A DNA stretch of 64,000 nt, taken from NCBI RefSeq assembly GCF_013623835.1, contig NZ_JABKDE010000012.1, forward strand, positions 1-64,000, written 5' to 3'. This DNA comes from Brevibacterium oceani (GTDB taxonomy: Bacteria; Actinomycetota; Actinomycetes; Actinomycetales; Brevibacteriaceae). Both the position numbers and the translations under genes were made by a program. This document shows positions 34,688 to 42,870 of the stretch, one piece after another. Under the pieces are notes generated by a model. That model worked only from the letters and a program-made list of their open reading frames with translations, had not been told where the DNA came from and made no database searches. Numbering within the stretch: position 1 is the first letter of the stretch; every line of letters begins with the position of its first letter.

Positions 34688-35650
34688 GTGGCGATGGGCA
34701 TGGGCCGGTTCTTCTACACCCCGGCGCTGCCCCTCATGGTCGCCGCCCTCCACCGGGGCTCGGCACCCGGGGCGTGGATCGCGACCCTGAACTACGTCGG
34801 CTACTTCATCGGCACCCTCGTCATCGCCCAGGGCTGGGTCGAACCCAACCGCTTCGTCTACCGCCTCAGCCTCATCGTCTCCACCCTCGGCCTGGCCGCG
34901 GTGGCACTAACGCCGAACCTCGTCTGGCAGGGCAGCATCCGCACCATCGCCGGGATCACCTCGGGGCTGATCTTCGTGTGCGTGATCCAACGGATCCCCG
35001 CGAACTCCTCCAAACCCCGCGACGGCGGCCTCTCCTACGGCGGAGTCGGCTTCGGCATCCTCGTCTCCGGAGCCATCGTACTCATCGCCGGCAACGTCGC
35101 CGACTGGCGTCAGCTGTGGCTCATCTGCGCGGCCGTGTCCGCCATCTTCTCCGTCATCGCCTGGACATGGCCAATCCCGACCCGGATCCCACCACACGCC
35201 ACCGCCGAGGCGGCCCACCCGACCGAATCAGCCGACCCGACCGACACCGACCGCTCCCCCGCCGAGGTGGCCACCCCCTTCGACGCCAACCGCCGCCGAG
35301 CCATGGCCATCTTGTCGACCGGCTATTTCTTCCAAGGTGGCGGCTACATCATCATCGGCACCTACCTCGTCGTCCTCGCCGGTCCTGTCTTCGGGGCCAC
35401 GGCGGCCGCCTCGACGTGGCTCATCGCCGGGATCGCCACGGCGGTCTCTCCCCTGACCTGGTCGGCGGTCGCTGCCCGCATCGGCACGGTCAAGGCACTC
35501 ACTACTTGCTACTGCCTCCAGGTCTTGGGCGCCCTGCTCGCCGTCTTCGGCTCCACCCCGATCGTGCTGTTCATCGCCTCGGCGATCGCTTTGGCCGTCG
35601 CCATGGCCCTCACTCTCGTCGGCGTGCTCACCGCAAACATCGACCGCTGA
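34688..35650 (+). CDS. YbfB/YjiJ family MFS transporter, 5' end probably frameshifted
   Basis: This transporter of about 320 residues begins in the middle of helix 1: the open part starts VAMGMGRFFYTPALPLMVAAL, typical of YbfB/YjiJ-type MFS proteins, which normally have about 380-400 residues. A sensible start, GTG at 34620 (MPDSTTSSPLTPLTP), lies in another frame. Adding one C to the CCCC run near 34665 would join it to IRGALGLSVAMGMGRFF without a break. Either the sequence has lost a base or the gene is a frameshift mutant. A Pro/Thr/Asp-rich loop (about residues 172-205) separates the two six-helix halves. Substrate is unknown; the gene stands alone. Confidence 0.7.
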   Translation: MAMGMGRFFYTPALPLMVAALHRGSAPGAWIATLNYVGYFIGTLVIAQGWVEPNRFVYRLSLIVSTLGLAAVALTPNLVWQGSIRTIAGITSGLIFVCVIQRIPANSSKPRDGGLSYGGVGFGILVSGAIVLIAGNVADWRQLWLICAAVSAIFSVIAWTWPIPTRIPPHATAEAAHPTESADPTDTDRSPAEVATPFDANRRRAMAILSTGYFFQGGGYIIIGTYLVVLAGPVFGATAAASTWLIAGIATAVSPLTWSAVAARIGTVKALTTCYCLQVLGALLAVFGSTPIVLFIASAIALAVAMALTLVGVLTANIDR

Positions 35651-35699
35651 CCGACGCCGAGGTGGCGCTCCCCCGGAACCATTGCAATCGCGTTCGGAC

Positions 35700-35722
35700 A
35701 ATATTATTATCGTCGTAATATT
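35700..35722. promoter_or_regulatory. Perfect inverted repeat, putative TetR operator
   Basis: AATATTA (35700-35706) and TAATATT (35716-35722) are perfect 7-bp arms with a 9-nt spacer. They lie 30 nt before the start of the OYE/FAD oxidoreductase gene, in an otherwise GC-rich region. The next gene in that transcript is a TetR regulator, which probably binds here and autoregulates. Confidence 0.58.
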
Positions 35723-35752
35723 AAGCCGTCTCAATGATGAGGAGTGGTGTTG

Positions 35753-37741
35753 ATGTCCTCGCTGTTCCCGAACCTTTTCAGCCCAATCGAACTGGGCCCG
35801 CTGCGCCTGCGCAACCGCATCGTGTCCTCCGGTCACGACACGATGCTCGCCGATGACGGTTTCATCGGATCCGAACTCGTCGCCTATCACGAACGGCGTG
35901 CCGCCGGCGGGGCGGGACTGATCGTCCTGCAGGTCTCCGGAGTGCACGAAACCGCTCGCTACACCAGTCATGTGCTTATGGCGACAGACCCGGAATCCGC
36001 GAAGGGGTACCGAGCCGTGGCGGACGCAGTGCACGGGCACGGATGCGGAATCGTCGCTCAGCTGTTCCATCCCGGCCGCGAGGTCATGGATGGGGAACAA
36101 GGAATGGCACCCCAGGCGGTAGCCCCCAGCGACCGGCCCCAAGAACGCTTCCACGTGGTCCCCCAGACGCTGACGACACAGGTCATCGAAGAGATCGTCG
36201 ACGGCTACGGTCATTCCGCCGAGCTCATCTGCGACGCCGGCATCGACGGAGTGGAAGTCGTCGCCAGCCACGGCTATCTGCCGATCCAATTCATCAACCC
36301 GTCGGTGAATACGCGAACCGACAAGTACGGAGGATCCCCGGAGAACCGGATGCGGTTCCTCCTCGAGTCGATCGCCAGTGCCCGCCGCGGTGCCGGAGAC
36401 GGCAAGGTCGTCGGCCTGCGCATCTCGGGCGACGAACTCACCAGCAACGGCATGAACGATACCGAAGTCCTCGAGATCATCAAGGCGGTCGAAGACCAGG
36501 GAATGGTCGACTACATCTCGGTCACCGGCGGAGACTCATCGACACTGCAGGGAGCCCAGCACATCGTCCCCTCGATGCAGTACGAACCGGCCTACCTCGG
36601 ACGACTGTCTGAGCAGGTGAAGAAGTTCACGGATCGCCCGGTGATGGTCGCCGGCCGCATCAATCAGCCGCATGAAGCGGAGAAGGCGATCGCCGAAGGC
36701 CAGACAGACCTGTGCATCATGACCCGCGCCATGATCTGCGACCCCGAGATCGCGAGTAAAGCCCAGCGAGATGCCGTCGACGAGATCCGTGCCTGCATCG
36801 GCTGCAATCAAGCCTGCATCGGCCATTTCCAACAGGGCGTGGGCATCAGCTGCATTCAATACCCGGAATCGGGCAGAGAACTCACCTTCCTCCCCCGCCC
36901 GACTATCAGAGAGGCTTCACGCCTCCTCGTCGTCGGCGGCGGGCCTGCCGGCCTGAAGGCCGCAGCGGTGGCGGCAGAGGCCGGCGCCGATGTCACGCTC
37001 CTCGAGCGCGACAAGGCACTCGGCGGGCAGGTGCTCCTGGCGGAGAAGCTGCCGCACCGCTCGGAGTTCGGCGGTGCCGCGACGAACCTGACCGCAGAGG
37101 CAGTGCGGGCCGGGGTCGACATCCGCACCGGAACCGAGTTCTCGTCGGCTCATCTCGACGAGCTGTGCCCTGACCGCGTGGTCTTCGCGACGGGTTCTGC
37201 GGATCGTGACCCGGACTTTGAGATCGTCGACTCTCCGCTGATCCTCACCTCGAGGCAGTATCTGGCCGACGCACCGGAACTGCCTCAAGGCGGAGTCCTC
37301 ATCGCTGATTGGAGAGGTGATTGGGCTGGGTTGGGCGTAGCGATCATGCTCGCGCGCAAGCGACCGGTCACGCTGGCCACCTCGGCGAACTTCCCCGGTG
37401 CCGGTATCCAGCAGTACACAAGGACCGCGCTCATGCCCGAGCTCATTCGGTCGAAGGTCACCTTCATCAATGACGTGCGCCTCGCGGGAGTCGATGAGGA
37501 CACGGTCTACCTGCAGTCAACGCTGTGTGACGAGGTCATCCAAGTGGAGGACATCGCCACGACGATCGTCAACCACGCGCCACGCGCAGAGACCCCGCAG
37601 GTCGACCTCGGCGGGATTCCCTCTGTGCGCATCGGTGACTGCAAAGCCCCGCGCACCGTCGAAGAGGCCGTCTACGAGGGCCTGACAGCTGCCAATGACT
37701 TCATCCTCGGCACTGGCAACCAAGCCCGGGCGAGCGCCTGA
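35753..37741 (+). CDS. Old Yellow Enzyme/FAD fusion oxidoreductase (2,4-dienoyl-CoA reductase type)
   Basis: This 662-residue enzyme joins an FMN-binding TIM barrel of the OYE family (about residues 1-340, starting LFSPIELGPLRLRNRIVSS) to a Fe-S motif and an FAD/NAD(P) module. Four Cys in CIGCNQACIG and GVGISC (about 348-366) bind a 4Fe-4S cluster. LLVVGGGPAGLKAAAVAAEA (about 388) binds FAD. The same layout is found in 2,4-dienoyl-CoA reductase and dimethylamine dehydrogenase. The ATG at 35753 has GAGGAG 8 nt upstream. Its stop overlaps the TetR start (TGATG). The substrate, an enoate, dienoyl thioester or methylamine-like compound, cannot be told. Confidence 0.86.
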   Translation: MSSLFPNLFSPIELGPLRLRNRIVSSGHDTMLADDGFIGSELVAYHERRAAGGAGLIVLQVSGVHETARYTSHVLMATDPESAKGYRAVADAVHGHGCGIVAQLFHPGREVMDGEQGMAPQAVAPSDRPQERFHVVPQTLTTQVIEEIVDGYGHSAELICDAGIDGVEVVASHGYLPIQFINPSVNTRTDKYGGSPENRMRFLLESIASARRGAGDGKVVGLRISGDELTSNGMNDTEVLEIIKAVEDQGMVDYISVTGGDSSTLQGAQHIVPSMQYEPAYLGRLSEQVKKFTDRPVMVAGRINQPHEAEKAIAEGQTDLCIMTRAMICDPEIASKAQRDAVDEIRACIGCNQACIGHFQQGVGISCIQYPESGRELTFLPRPTIREASRLLVVGGGPAGLKAAAVAAEAGADVTLLERDKALGGQVLLAEKLPHRSEFGGAATNLTAEAVRAGVDIRTGTEFSSAHLDELCPDRVVFATGSADRDPDFEIVDSPLILTSRQYLADAPELPQGGVLIADWRGDWAGLGVAIMLARKRPVTLATSANFPGAGIQQYTRTALMPELIRSKVTFINDVRLAGVDEDTVYLQSTLCDEVIQVEDIATTIVNHAPRAETPQVDLGGIPSVRIGDCKAPRTVEEAVYEGLTAANDFILGTGNQARASA

Positions 37742-38391
37742 TGAGTGCCCGAACTGGGCGCCCCTCCCTGTCACAGGAGGAGATCGCCGACCGCAGGGGA
37801 ACAGTGATCACGGCGACGCTGGAGCTGATCAGCGAGCGCGGCACATCGGGGATCCGCCTCAAGGATGTCGCAAGGTCCGCGGGTATTTCGGTCGGGACCA
37901 TCCAGTACTACTTCGACTCGCGCGAAGACCTCATTCTCAGCGCCTATCAGCAGCATTCGCAGAACGTCATCGCTTTGGTCAGGGCATCGTTCCGCGAAGG
38001 GACAGACCCGTGGACCAGCCTGGCTCAGACCTTCCACGACTTCTTCCATGTCGCCGACTTCTCCAACCGGACGCGCCTGTGGATCGAGTTCGTGGCAGCG
38101 GCCACCAGAGACGACGAGCTGCGGGGCCTGCTCGACGAGGTCTTCCTCGCGTGGAAACAGGTCATCCGACGCATCGTCGAAGCAGGGATCGCCGACGGGA
38201 GCTTCGTCCCCCAGCTGGAAGCGGAGACCGCGATCGATGCCCTGCTGGCACAGCTTGATGGCTTCGAAATCGCACACGCCACTGGAGCCGCCGGCACAAA
38301 CGTCGAACGAATCGAGTCGGTTCTGCAGCGGACCGCACGCGTCCTCTTAGGTGCTCCACAAGAGCCGATCGACCACCTCGGCGACGCCTGA
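37741..38391 (+). CDS. TetR family transcriptional regulator
   Basis: This 216-residue repressor has an N-terminal three-helix DNA-binding domain (about residues 13-60, with RLKDVARSAGISVGTIQYYF) and a helical ligand-binding C-terminal domain. Its ATG shares a base with the stop of the OYE/FAD gene, so the two are coupled. It most likely controls its own operon through the palindrome at 35700-35722. The downstream symporter pair begins 106 nt later, so it could be a further target. Confidence 0.87.
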   Translation: MSARTGRPSLSQEEIADRRGTVITATLELISERGTSGIRLKDVARSAGISVGTIQYYFDSREDLILSAYQQHSQNVIALVRASFREGTDPWTSLAQTFHDFFHVADFSNRTRLWIEFVAAATRDDELRGLLDEVFLAWKQVIRRIVEAGIADGSFVPQLEAETAIDALLAQLDGFEIAHATGAAGTNVERIESVLQRTARVLLGAPQEPIDHLGDA

Positions 38392-38497
38392 CCGGAACCT
38401 GACCGGCGCCACACGGGCAGACGCCAACGCACCCCCAAACGCACACGCCATATGCCACCTCAAACATCGACTGATTGATCCAAGGGAGGAACATCTG

Positions 38498-38665
38498 ATG
38501 TGGGGATCTATAGCAGTATCCGTCGTGTACGCCGTCGTACCGACCTGTTGTGTACTGATCGGGTTCGGTCTCATCCGTCGAGACTACAAACCCACTGAGC
38601 ACACTGCGACGAATGACCAGCCGAATGATCTGCTGTCTCGTTCAAACGACAAGGGAGGCAACTGA
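38498..38665 (+). CDS. Small membrane protein preceding the SSS symporter
   Basis: This 55-residue protein has one hydrophobic helix (about residues 4-27, SIAVSVVYAVVPTCCVLIGF) followed by a polar tail. AAGGGAGG stands at good distance before its ATG, and the stop lies 1 nt before the ATG of the symporter, so it is certainly cotranslated with it. Several solute:sodium symporters have such a small partner upstream (DUF485- or small-accessory-type), thought to be a helper subunit. This sequence is not clearly one of those families. Confidence 0.7.
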   Translation: MWGSIAVSVVYAVVPTCCVLIGFGLIRRDYKPTEHTATNDQPNDLLSRSNDKGGN

Positions 38666-38666
38666 A

Positions 38667-40433
38667 ATGTTCGCAGCTGCCATCTTCGGAAGCTTTGTCC
38701 TCTACCTCGTCATCGGGGCCGTCGTTGGTCGAAAGGTGAAGGACAAATCTGACTACTACGTAGCGGGCCGAGCGGCTCCGACCTTCCTCGTCGCCGGCAC
38801 ACTCGTCGCGTCGTGCCTGTCCACTGTCTCGTTCATGGGTGAGCTCGGCTTCTCCTACGACGGATATCCCGTGGTCATGCTGCTGCTGACTGCGTTCAAC
38901 ATCTCCGGATATGTTCTGGGAGTCATGCTGTTCGGCCGCTATCTGCGGCGTTCCTCTGCTCTGACAGTGCCGGAGTATTTCGGCAAGCGCTTCAACTCGC
39001 CGGGCCTCCAAGCTTTGGCCGGAGTCATGGTCGTCGTCGGCATCGGCCTGTACCTCGTCGCTGTGACACAAGGCTTGGTCCTCGTCGTCGGACAGCTCAT
39101 CGACATTCCACAGTGGGTGCTCCTCGTGATCGTGTGGGCCTCGTACACGATCTTCACGTTCATGTCGGGCTCCCAAGGAGTCCTCGTCAACGACACGATC
39201 ATGTTCGTCGTTTTCACCGTCGCGGCAATCTTGGGCATGGGGTGGATCATCGGCGCTTCAGGTGGACCGGTGACCGCGATGCAGAAGATGGCGGAGCTGA
39301 CGAGCAAACCCGATGGCATCTCGTGGCACGGGCTGACCGGCGCGGACAACTATCTCGGCACACCGGCTCAGGCGGTCATCTACGCGGTGACCTTCGGCAT
39401 CGTATGGTGCACCGTGGTCGCAGTGAGCCCGTGGCAGTCGAGTCGATTCCTCATGGCGAAGAACGAACATGTCGCCATCCGGTCGGCACTCTTCGCAACC
39501 GCAGCGTTGGCAGTGACCTACCTCTTCCTCACCTTCGGCGGGTTCTCCATCAACCTGTTCAACGACGGCATCACTCCCAGCGAGATCGCCTTCATCTGGG
39601 CCGGGCAGAATGTCCTGCCGTCGCTGTTGGGCGTCATCGCCGTCACCGGAATCGTGGCAGCGGGATTGTCATCGGCGGCGTCCTTCTTGTCTCTCATCGG
39701 ATTCTCTGCGGCCAATGACGTCATGCCATACCTGACGGGCAAACGTGTCAGAGAACCCGAACTCGCAACGACCTCGACCGCGTCAGCCGGCCCAGCGTTC
39801 GCCTCAGCGGGGCCAGCAAGTACTTCCGCCGGTACGTCCGGCCCGGCAACAGACATCGCGACCGTGGCGGGAGGACCGCCCACTGATTCAACCGCTGCAT
39901 CGGGTGACAATGACATCCACGGCCTTCAGGTTGCTCGGTGGACGATGGTGATTGCCGGCCTGATCGTGCTCGTGATCACCTGGGTCGCACCTCCGGCGGT
40001 CCTGACGATCGGCTACTTCGCGGCAACTCTGTTCGCCGCGTCCTGGGGCCTGATCGCTTTCTGGAGCGTGCGGTCGACAAAGCTCTCTGCACGTGGTGCC
40101 GCGGTGGGCATGATTGCGGGATTCGTCGTCGTTGCGATCTTCGAGTCGCTGTCAGAGTTTGCTGGGATTGAACTTCCGGACCTGCTTAATCCCACGATTC
40201 TCGGATTCGTGGCATCCATCGGCGGTACCCTGCTGGGCAACATCGGAACACGGGCATCACGTCTGGGCAATGCGTTCCGCGAACGACTCATGGTGATCCC
40301 GGAGGAAGACCGTGATCCCCGCAAGTATCGACGAACGCGCACGTGGGTCATCGGAACGGTCATCATCCTGATGCTCTGCGGGCTCGCGATGCTGTTGCTC
40401 TATGCAGTTCCATATGCAATGACTGTCGACTGA
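38667..40433 (+). CDS. Sodium:solute symporter (SSS) family transporter
   Basis: This 588-residue protein has about 13 membrane helices and SSS landmarks: SDYYVAGRAAPTFLVAGTLV near residue 30 and GIVAAGLSSAASFLSLIGFSA near 330, the latter matching the sodium-site helix. Between two late helices (about residues 360-417) sits an unusual Ala/Ser/Thr/Gly/Pro-rich insert that is probably a flexible cytosolic loop. The start at 38667 has AAGGGAGG upstream and follows the small membrane protein. The substrate is likely a carboxylate or amino acid, by family. No catabolic partner is adjacent except the OYE/TetR pair upstream. Confidence 0.85.
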   Translation: MFAAAIFGSFVLYLVIGAVVGRKVKDKSDYYVAGRAAPTFLVAGTLVASCLSTVSFMGELGFSYDGYPVVMLLLTAFNISGYVLGVMLFGRYLRRSSALTVPEYFGKRFNSPGLQALAGVMVVVGIGLYLVAVTQGLVLVVGQLIDIPQWVLLVIVWASYTIFTFMSGSQGVLVNDTIMFVVFTVAAILGMGWIIGASGGPVTAMQKMAELTSKPDGISWHGLTGADNYLGTPAQAVIYAVTFGIVWCTVVAVSPWQSSRFLMAKNEHVAIRSALFATAALAVTYLFLTFGGFSINLFNDGITPSEIAFIWAGQNVLPSLLGVIAVTGIVAAGLSSAASFLSLIGFSAANDVMPYLTGKRVREPELATTSTASAGPAFASAGPASTSAGTSGPATDIATVAGGPPTDSTAASGDNDIHGLQVARWTMVIAGLIVLVITWVAPPAVLTIGYFAATLFAASWGLIAFWSVRSTKLSARGAAVGMIAGFVVVAIFESLSEFAGIELPDLLNPTILGFVASIGGTLLGNIGTRASRLGNAFRERLMVIPEEDRDPRKYRRTRTWVIGTVIILMLCGLAMLLLYAVPYAMTVD

Positions 40434-40623
40434 TCAGAACTGACTTCGAACGGATGCACCGCGAACCCCGACCGCTGTCCGCCCACACCCCGAAACACGC
40501 CTCGGTGAGGTGGCACACAGACGCCCGCGCGTGTAAGACTACGTAGGCGTTTGCCGTTTCACCGATCATGCGAGAACGACAGCCTCCCCATACGGAGTGC
40601 GGAGGAACCGAAGGAGCTACCCC

Positions 40624-41580
40624 ATGTCAGCAGCACCCGGGATCACAGGTCATTGGGACATCGATCCCTCACATTCTCGACTGGGCTTCTCCACTCGCCA
40701 CGCCATGGTGTCGCGTGTGCGCGGAGCGTTCAACGATGTCTCCGGCTTCGCCGGCATCGCCGAGGACCTCGCCGATTCGACCGCCGCGGTCATCATTCAG
40801 ACCGCCAGCGTCGACACCCGCAGCGAGGGGCGCGACGAGCACCTGCGTTCGGCGGACTTCTTCGACGTGGAGACCTACCCGGAGATCCGTTTCGCCTCCT
40901 CGGCCATCGACGAGGTGGACGAAGGCTCCTTCATCGTCACCGGTGAGCTGACGATCCGTGACATGACGAAGACCGTGTCGGTTCCGCTCGAGCTCATCGG
41001 CATCGAGTCCGATCCCTTCGGCAATCTTCGTGCCGGCCTCGAGGGCAGCCGCCGCATCGACCGCAAGGACTGGGGCGTGACGTGGAATGCGAAGCTCGAT
41101 TCCGGTGGCGTGCTCGTCAGCGACAAGATCACCCTGGAGTTCGAACTCTCCCTGATCAAGGAGACCGCCGAGGCGGCCACCGCCGATTCTGCGGACGATG
41201 CTGCCGAATCCTCGGAAGAGACCACACCCTCGGAGGAGACCAGCCCCGCCGAGGCCCCGACTGACGAACCGACCCCGGAGCCCGCAGACGGATCCAAGAA
41301 CGCTGAGTCCGCGGACGCCGAGACGCCCGCCCCCGAGGCGGCTCCCGATCCGAAGGCCGAAGCACAGTCCCCCGAGGCGCCTCCCGCGCCGGAAACGGAC
41401 ACACCCAAGTCGGACCTCGAGACCCGGACCACCCCGAAGGCCGACGACATCCTCCCTCCCCCACCGCCCGTCGCACCCGCCGAAAAGCAGGTCGGGCAGC
41501 CAGTTGACAAGCCGGTCGAGCCGCAGCCCAAGGAGCAGTCGTCCGGCAAGCCGCTGGGCAAGCTCTTCGGCCTCCGCTGA
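40624..41580 (+). CDS. YceI family protein with long acidic Pro/Ala tail
   Basis: The first 180 or so of 318 residues form a YceI lipocalin-like barrel (GHWDIDPSHSRLGFSTRHAM at the start, SADFFDVETYPEIRFAS near residue 78). It is a fold that binds polyprenoid lipids. The remaining about 135 residues are almost only Ala, Glu, Pro, Asp, Ser and Thr (for example PSEETSPAEAPTDEPTPEPA) and end in a basic GKPLGKLFGLR. No signal peptide is seen, so it should be cytosolic, unlike many YceI proteins. The start has AAGGAG a few nt upstream. A very strong terminator follows. The tail is probably disordered; its function is unknown. Confidence 0.82.
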   Translation: MSAAPGITGHWDIDPSHSRLGFSTRHAMVSRVRGAFNDVSGFAGIAEDLADSTAAVIIQTASVDTRSEGRDEHLRSADFFDVETYPEIRFASSAIDEVDEGSFIVTGELTIRDMTKTVSVPLELIGIESDPFGNLRAGLEGSRRIDRKDWGVTWNAKLDSGGVLVSDKITLEFELSLIKETAEAATADSADDAAESSEETTPSEETSPAEAPTDEPTPEPADGSKNAESADAETPAPEAAPDPKAEAQSPEAPPAPETDTPKSDLETRTTPKADDILPPPPPVAPAEKQVGQPVDKPVEPQPKEQSSGKPLGKLFGLR

Positions 41581-41608
41581 GCCGAACAAGCCTCCACAGC
41601 AGTCCTCA

Positions 41609-41648
41609 CCGCGGGTGGGATCGGTGTACGTACCGATCCCACCCGCGG
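41609..41648 (+). terminator. Strong intrinsic terminator after the YceI gene
   Basis: A perfect 17-bp stem, CCGCGGGTGGGATCGGT (41609-41625) with its complement at 41632-41648, closes a 6-nt loop. It begins 29 nt after the YceI stop and is followed by CTATTATTGTG. It is the clearest terminator in the window. Confidence 0.85.
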
Positions 41649-41698
41649 CTATTATTGTGATCATCACCGTCTAACCAGACAGAGGAAGTGGGACTGCC

Positions 41699-42628
41699 AT
41701 GGCCAAGCTGACGAAGGTGGTCTCTGCCATCGGGTCCCTCAAGGACCTCAACTCCGCCCGGGCCGAGTTCGACGATCCCTCGAAGACCATCCCCGCCGAG
41801 GCGGTCTTCCCTCCCGACGACGTCCGCCCAGCCGTTAGCGAGGCTCGCACTCTGCTGCTGCGGGTGAAGAACAATGATTCCCTCGCCGAGGCGGCCCCGC
41901 AGTCCCGACTGAACAGCCAGGGTGACACCTTCGCAGTCCTTCATGTGCCCAGCACCGCCGACTTCGCAGCGGTTCTCGTGTTCAACCCATCGACACTCAT
42001 CGAGTCAGGCCAGACCTTCGGTGCCATCGCCGATGAAGGCGGTTGGCCGGTCATCGTCGCCATGGCCGAAGAGTTCCTCGGCATCCGCATCGACCACATC
42101 GCCGAGGTCGAATCAGAGGCCCAGGGTCGGGTCATCGACGAGCTCGGCGGTCTTCAGGTCTACAGTCGCACAGCCTTCAGCATGGCTGGAACCGAGTTCG
42201 TCGAAGGCACGAACAACCTCGACGGAGCGGCAACACAGATCTTCACCGCTACCGACCCGATTGACGATGCTGGCCAGACTCGCACCCGCAACCAGCGTGC
42301 AGTCCTCCGGACGCTCATTCAGGCACTCAAGTCCGGTGGACTGGTCAAGGACCCGAACAAGGGTGCCGCCGTCCTCGCACACTTCGCTGCGGGCATTCGG
42401 CACAATGCTGAGCTGACCACGGTCGAGCTCGGCAAAATCGGTAACAGCCTCCGCACCCTGCAATCGAATGACATCGCAGTGGTCACCGTGCCAGCAAACT
42501 CGCGCCGCGAAGACGACGGCGCCGTCAGGGTCGACTTCGACCCGGAGGCAGTGCCGGCACTCAAACAGGCACTGGCAGGGACCGAACTCGCGGACTTCTT
42601 CCGATACCTGGCATCGCTGGGCTATTGA
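41699..42628 (+). CDS. Degenerate LytR-CpsA-Psr (LCP)-like protein
   Basis: The 309-residue sequence follows the LCP domain from about residue 60 to 265: SQGDTFAVLHV for the first strand, AEEFLGIRIDHIAEV and VIDELGGLQVYSRTAF for the lipid-pocket helices, and RTRNQRAVLRTLIQAL for the last arginine helix. Classical LCP enzymes attach teichoic acids or other glycopolymers to peptidoglycan at the outer face. Here there is no transmembrane segment or signal peptide, and the catalytic Arg that follows strand 2 (xPRD) is not found (FNPS instead). It is probably an inactive or repurposed cytosolic relative. AGAGGAAG precedes the start. The polymer locus starts about 240 nt later. Confidence 0.6.
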   Translation: MAKLTKVVSAIGSLKDLNSARAEFDDPSKTIPAEAVFPPDDVRPAVSEARTLLLRVKNNDSLAEAAPQSRLNSQGDTFAVLHVPSTADFAAVLVFNPSTLIESGQTFGAIADEGGWPVIVAMAEEFLGIRIDHIAEVESEAQGRVIDELGGLQVYSRTAFSMAGTEFVEGTNNLDGAATQIFTATDPIDDAGQTRTRNQRAVLRTLIQALKSGGLVKDPNKGAAVLAHFAAGIRHNAELTTVELGKIGNSLRTLQSNDIAVVTVPANSRREDDGAVRVDFDPEAVPALKQALAGTELADFFRYLASLGY

Positions 42629-42870
42629 GTTTCAGACGGATGAGGAGATGGACAGAATTCCGTGCGGATCTTTCCGGTTTCTATCAGGTATCCAGGTATC
42701 AGTAGGCGGTCTCTTGATCCGTTCCCAGGCGAGCCGAACATACCATGGGTGGATGACGACGGATCATCCACGCCATTACGCAGCCCTCATTCCGTTCAAC
42801 GGCGAATGCAATAAGATAGTAACGTAGTTCACCAACTGACCGATCGTCCACAAGCGACCAAAGGATCCCT
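42629..42870. other. Intergenic region, start of AT-rich island
   Basis: This region contains two adjacent copies of CAGGTATC (42685-42700) and an AT-rich AATAAGATAGTAACG (about 42811-42825) that could be the -10 region of the pyruvyltransferase gene. The DNA changes here from GC-rich to visibly AT-richer. Confidence 0.4.

Noticed and set aside
34420-35718. 432-codon Arg/Pro/His-rich frame overlapping the MFS gene
   Set aside because: Composition typical of out-of-frame reading; the MFS frame has helices and family motifs.
42685-42700. Two tandem CAGGTATC copies, considered as attachment or repeat element
   Set aside because: Only two 8-nt units, with no partner copy seen at the other island edge.
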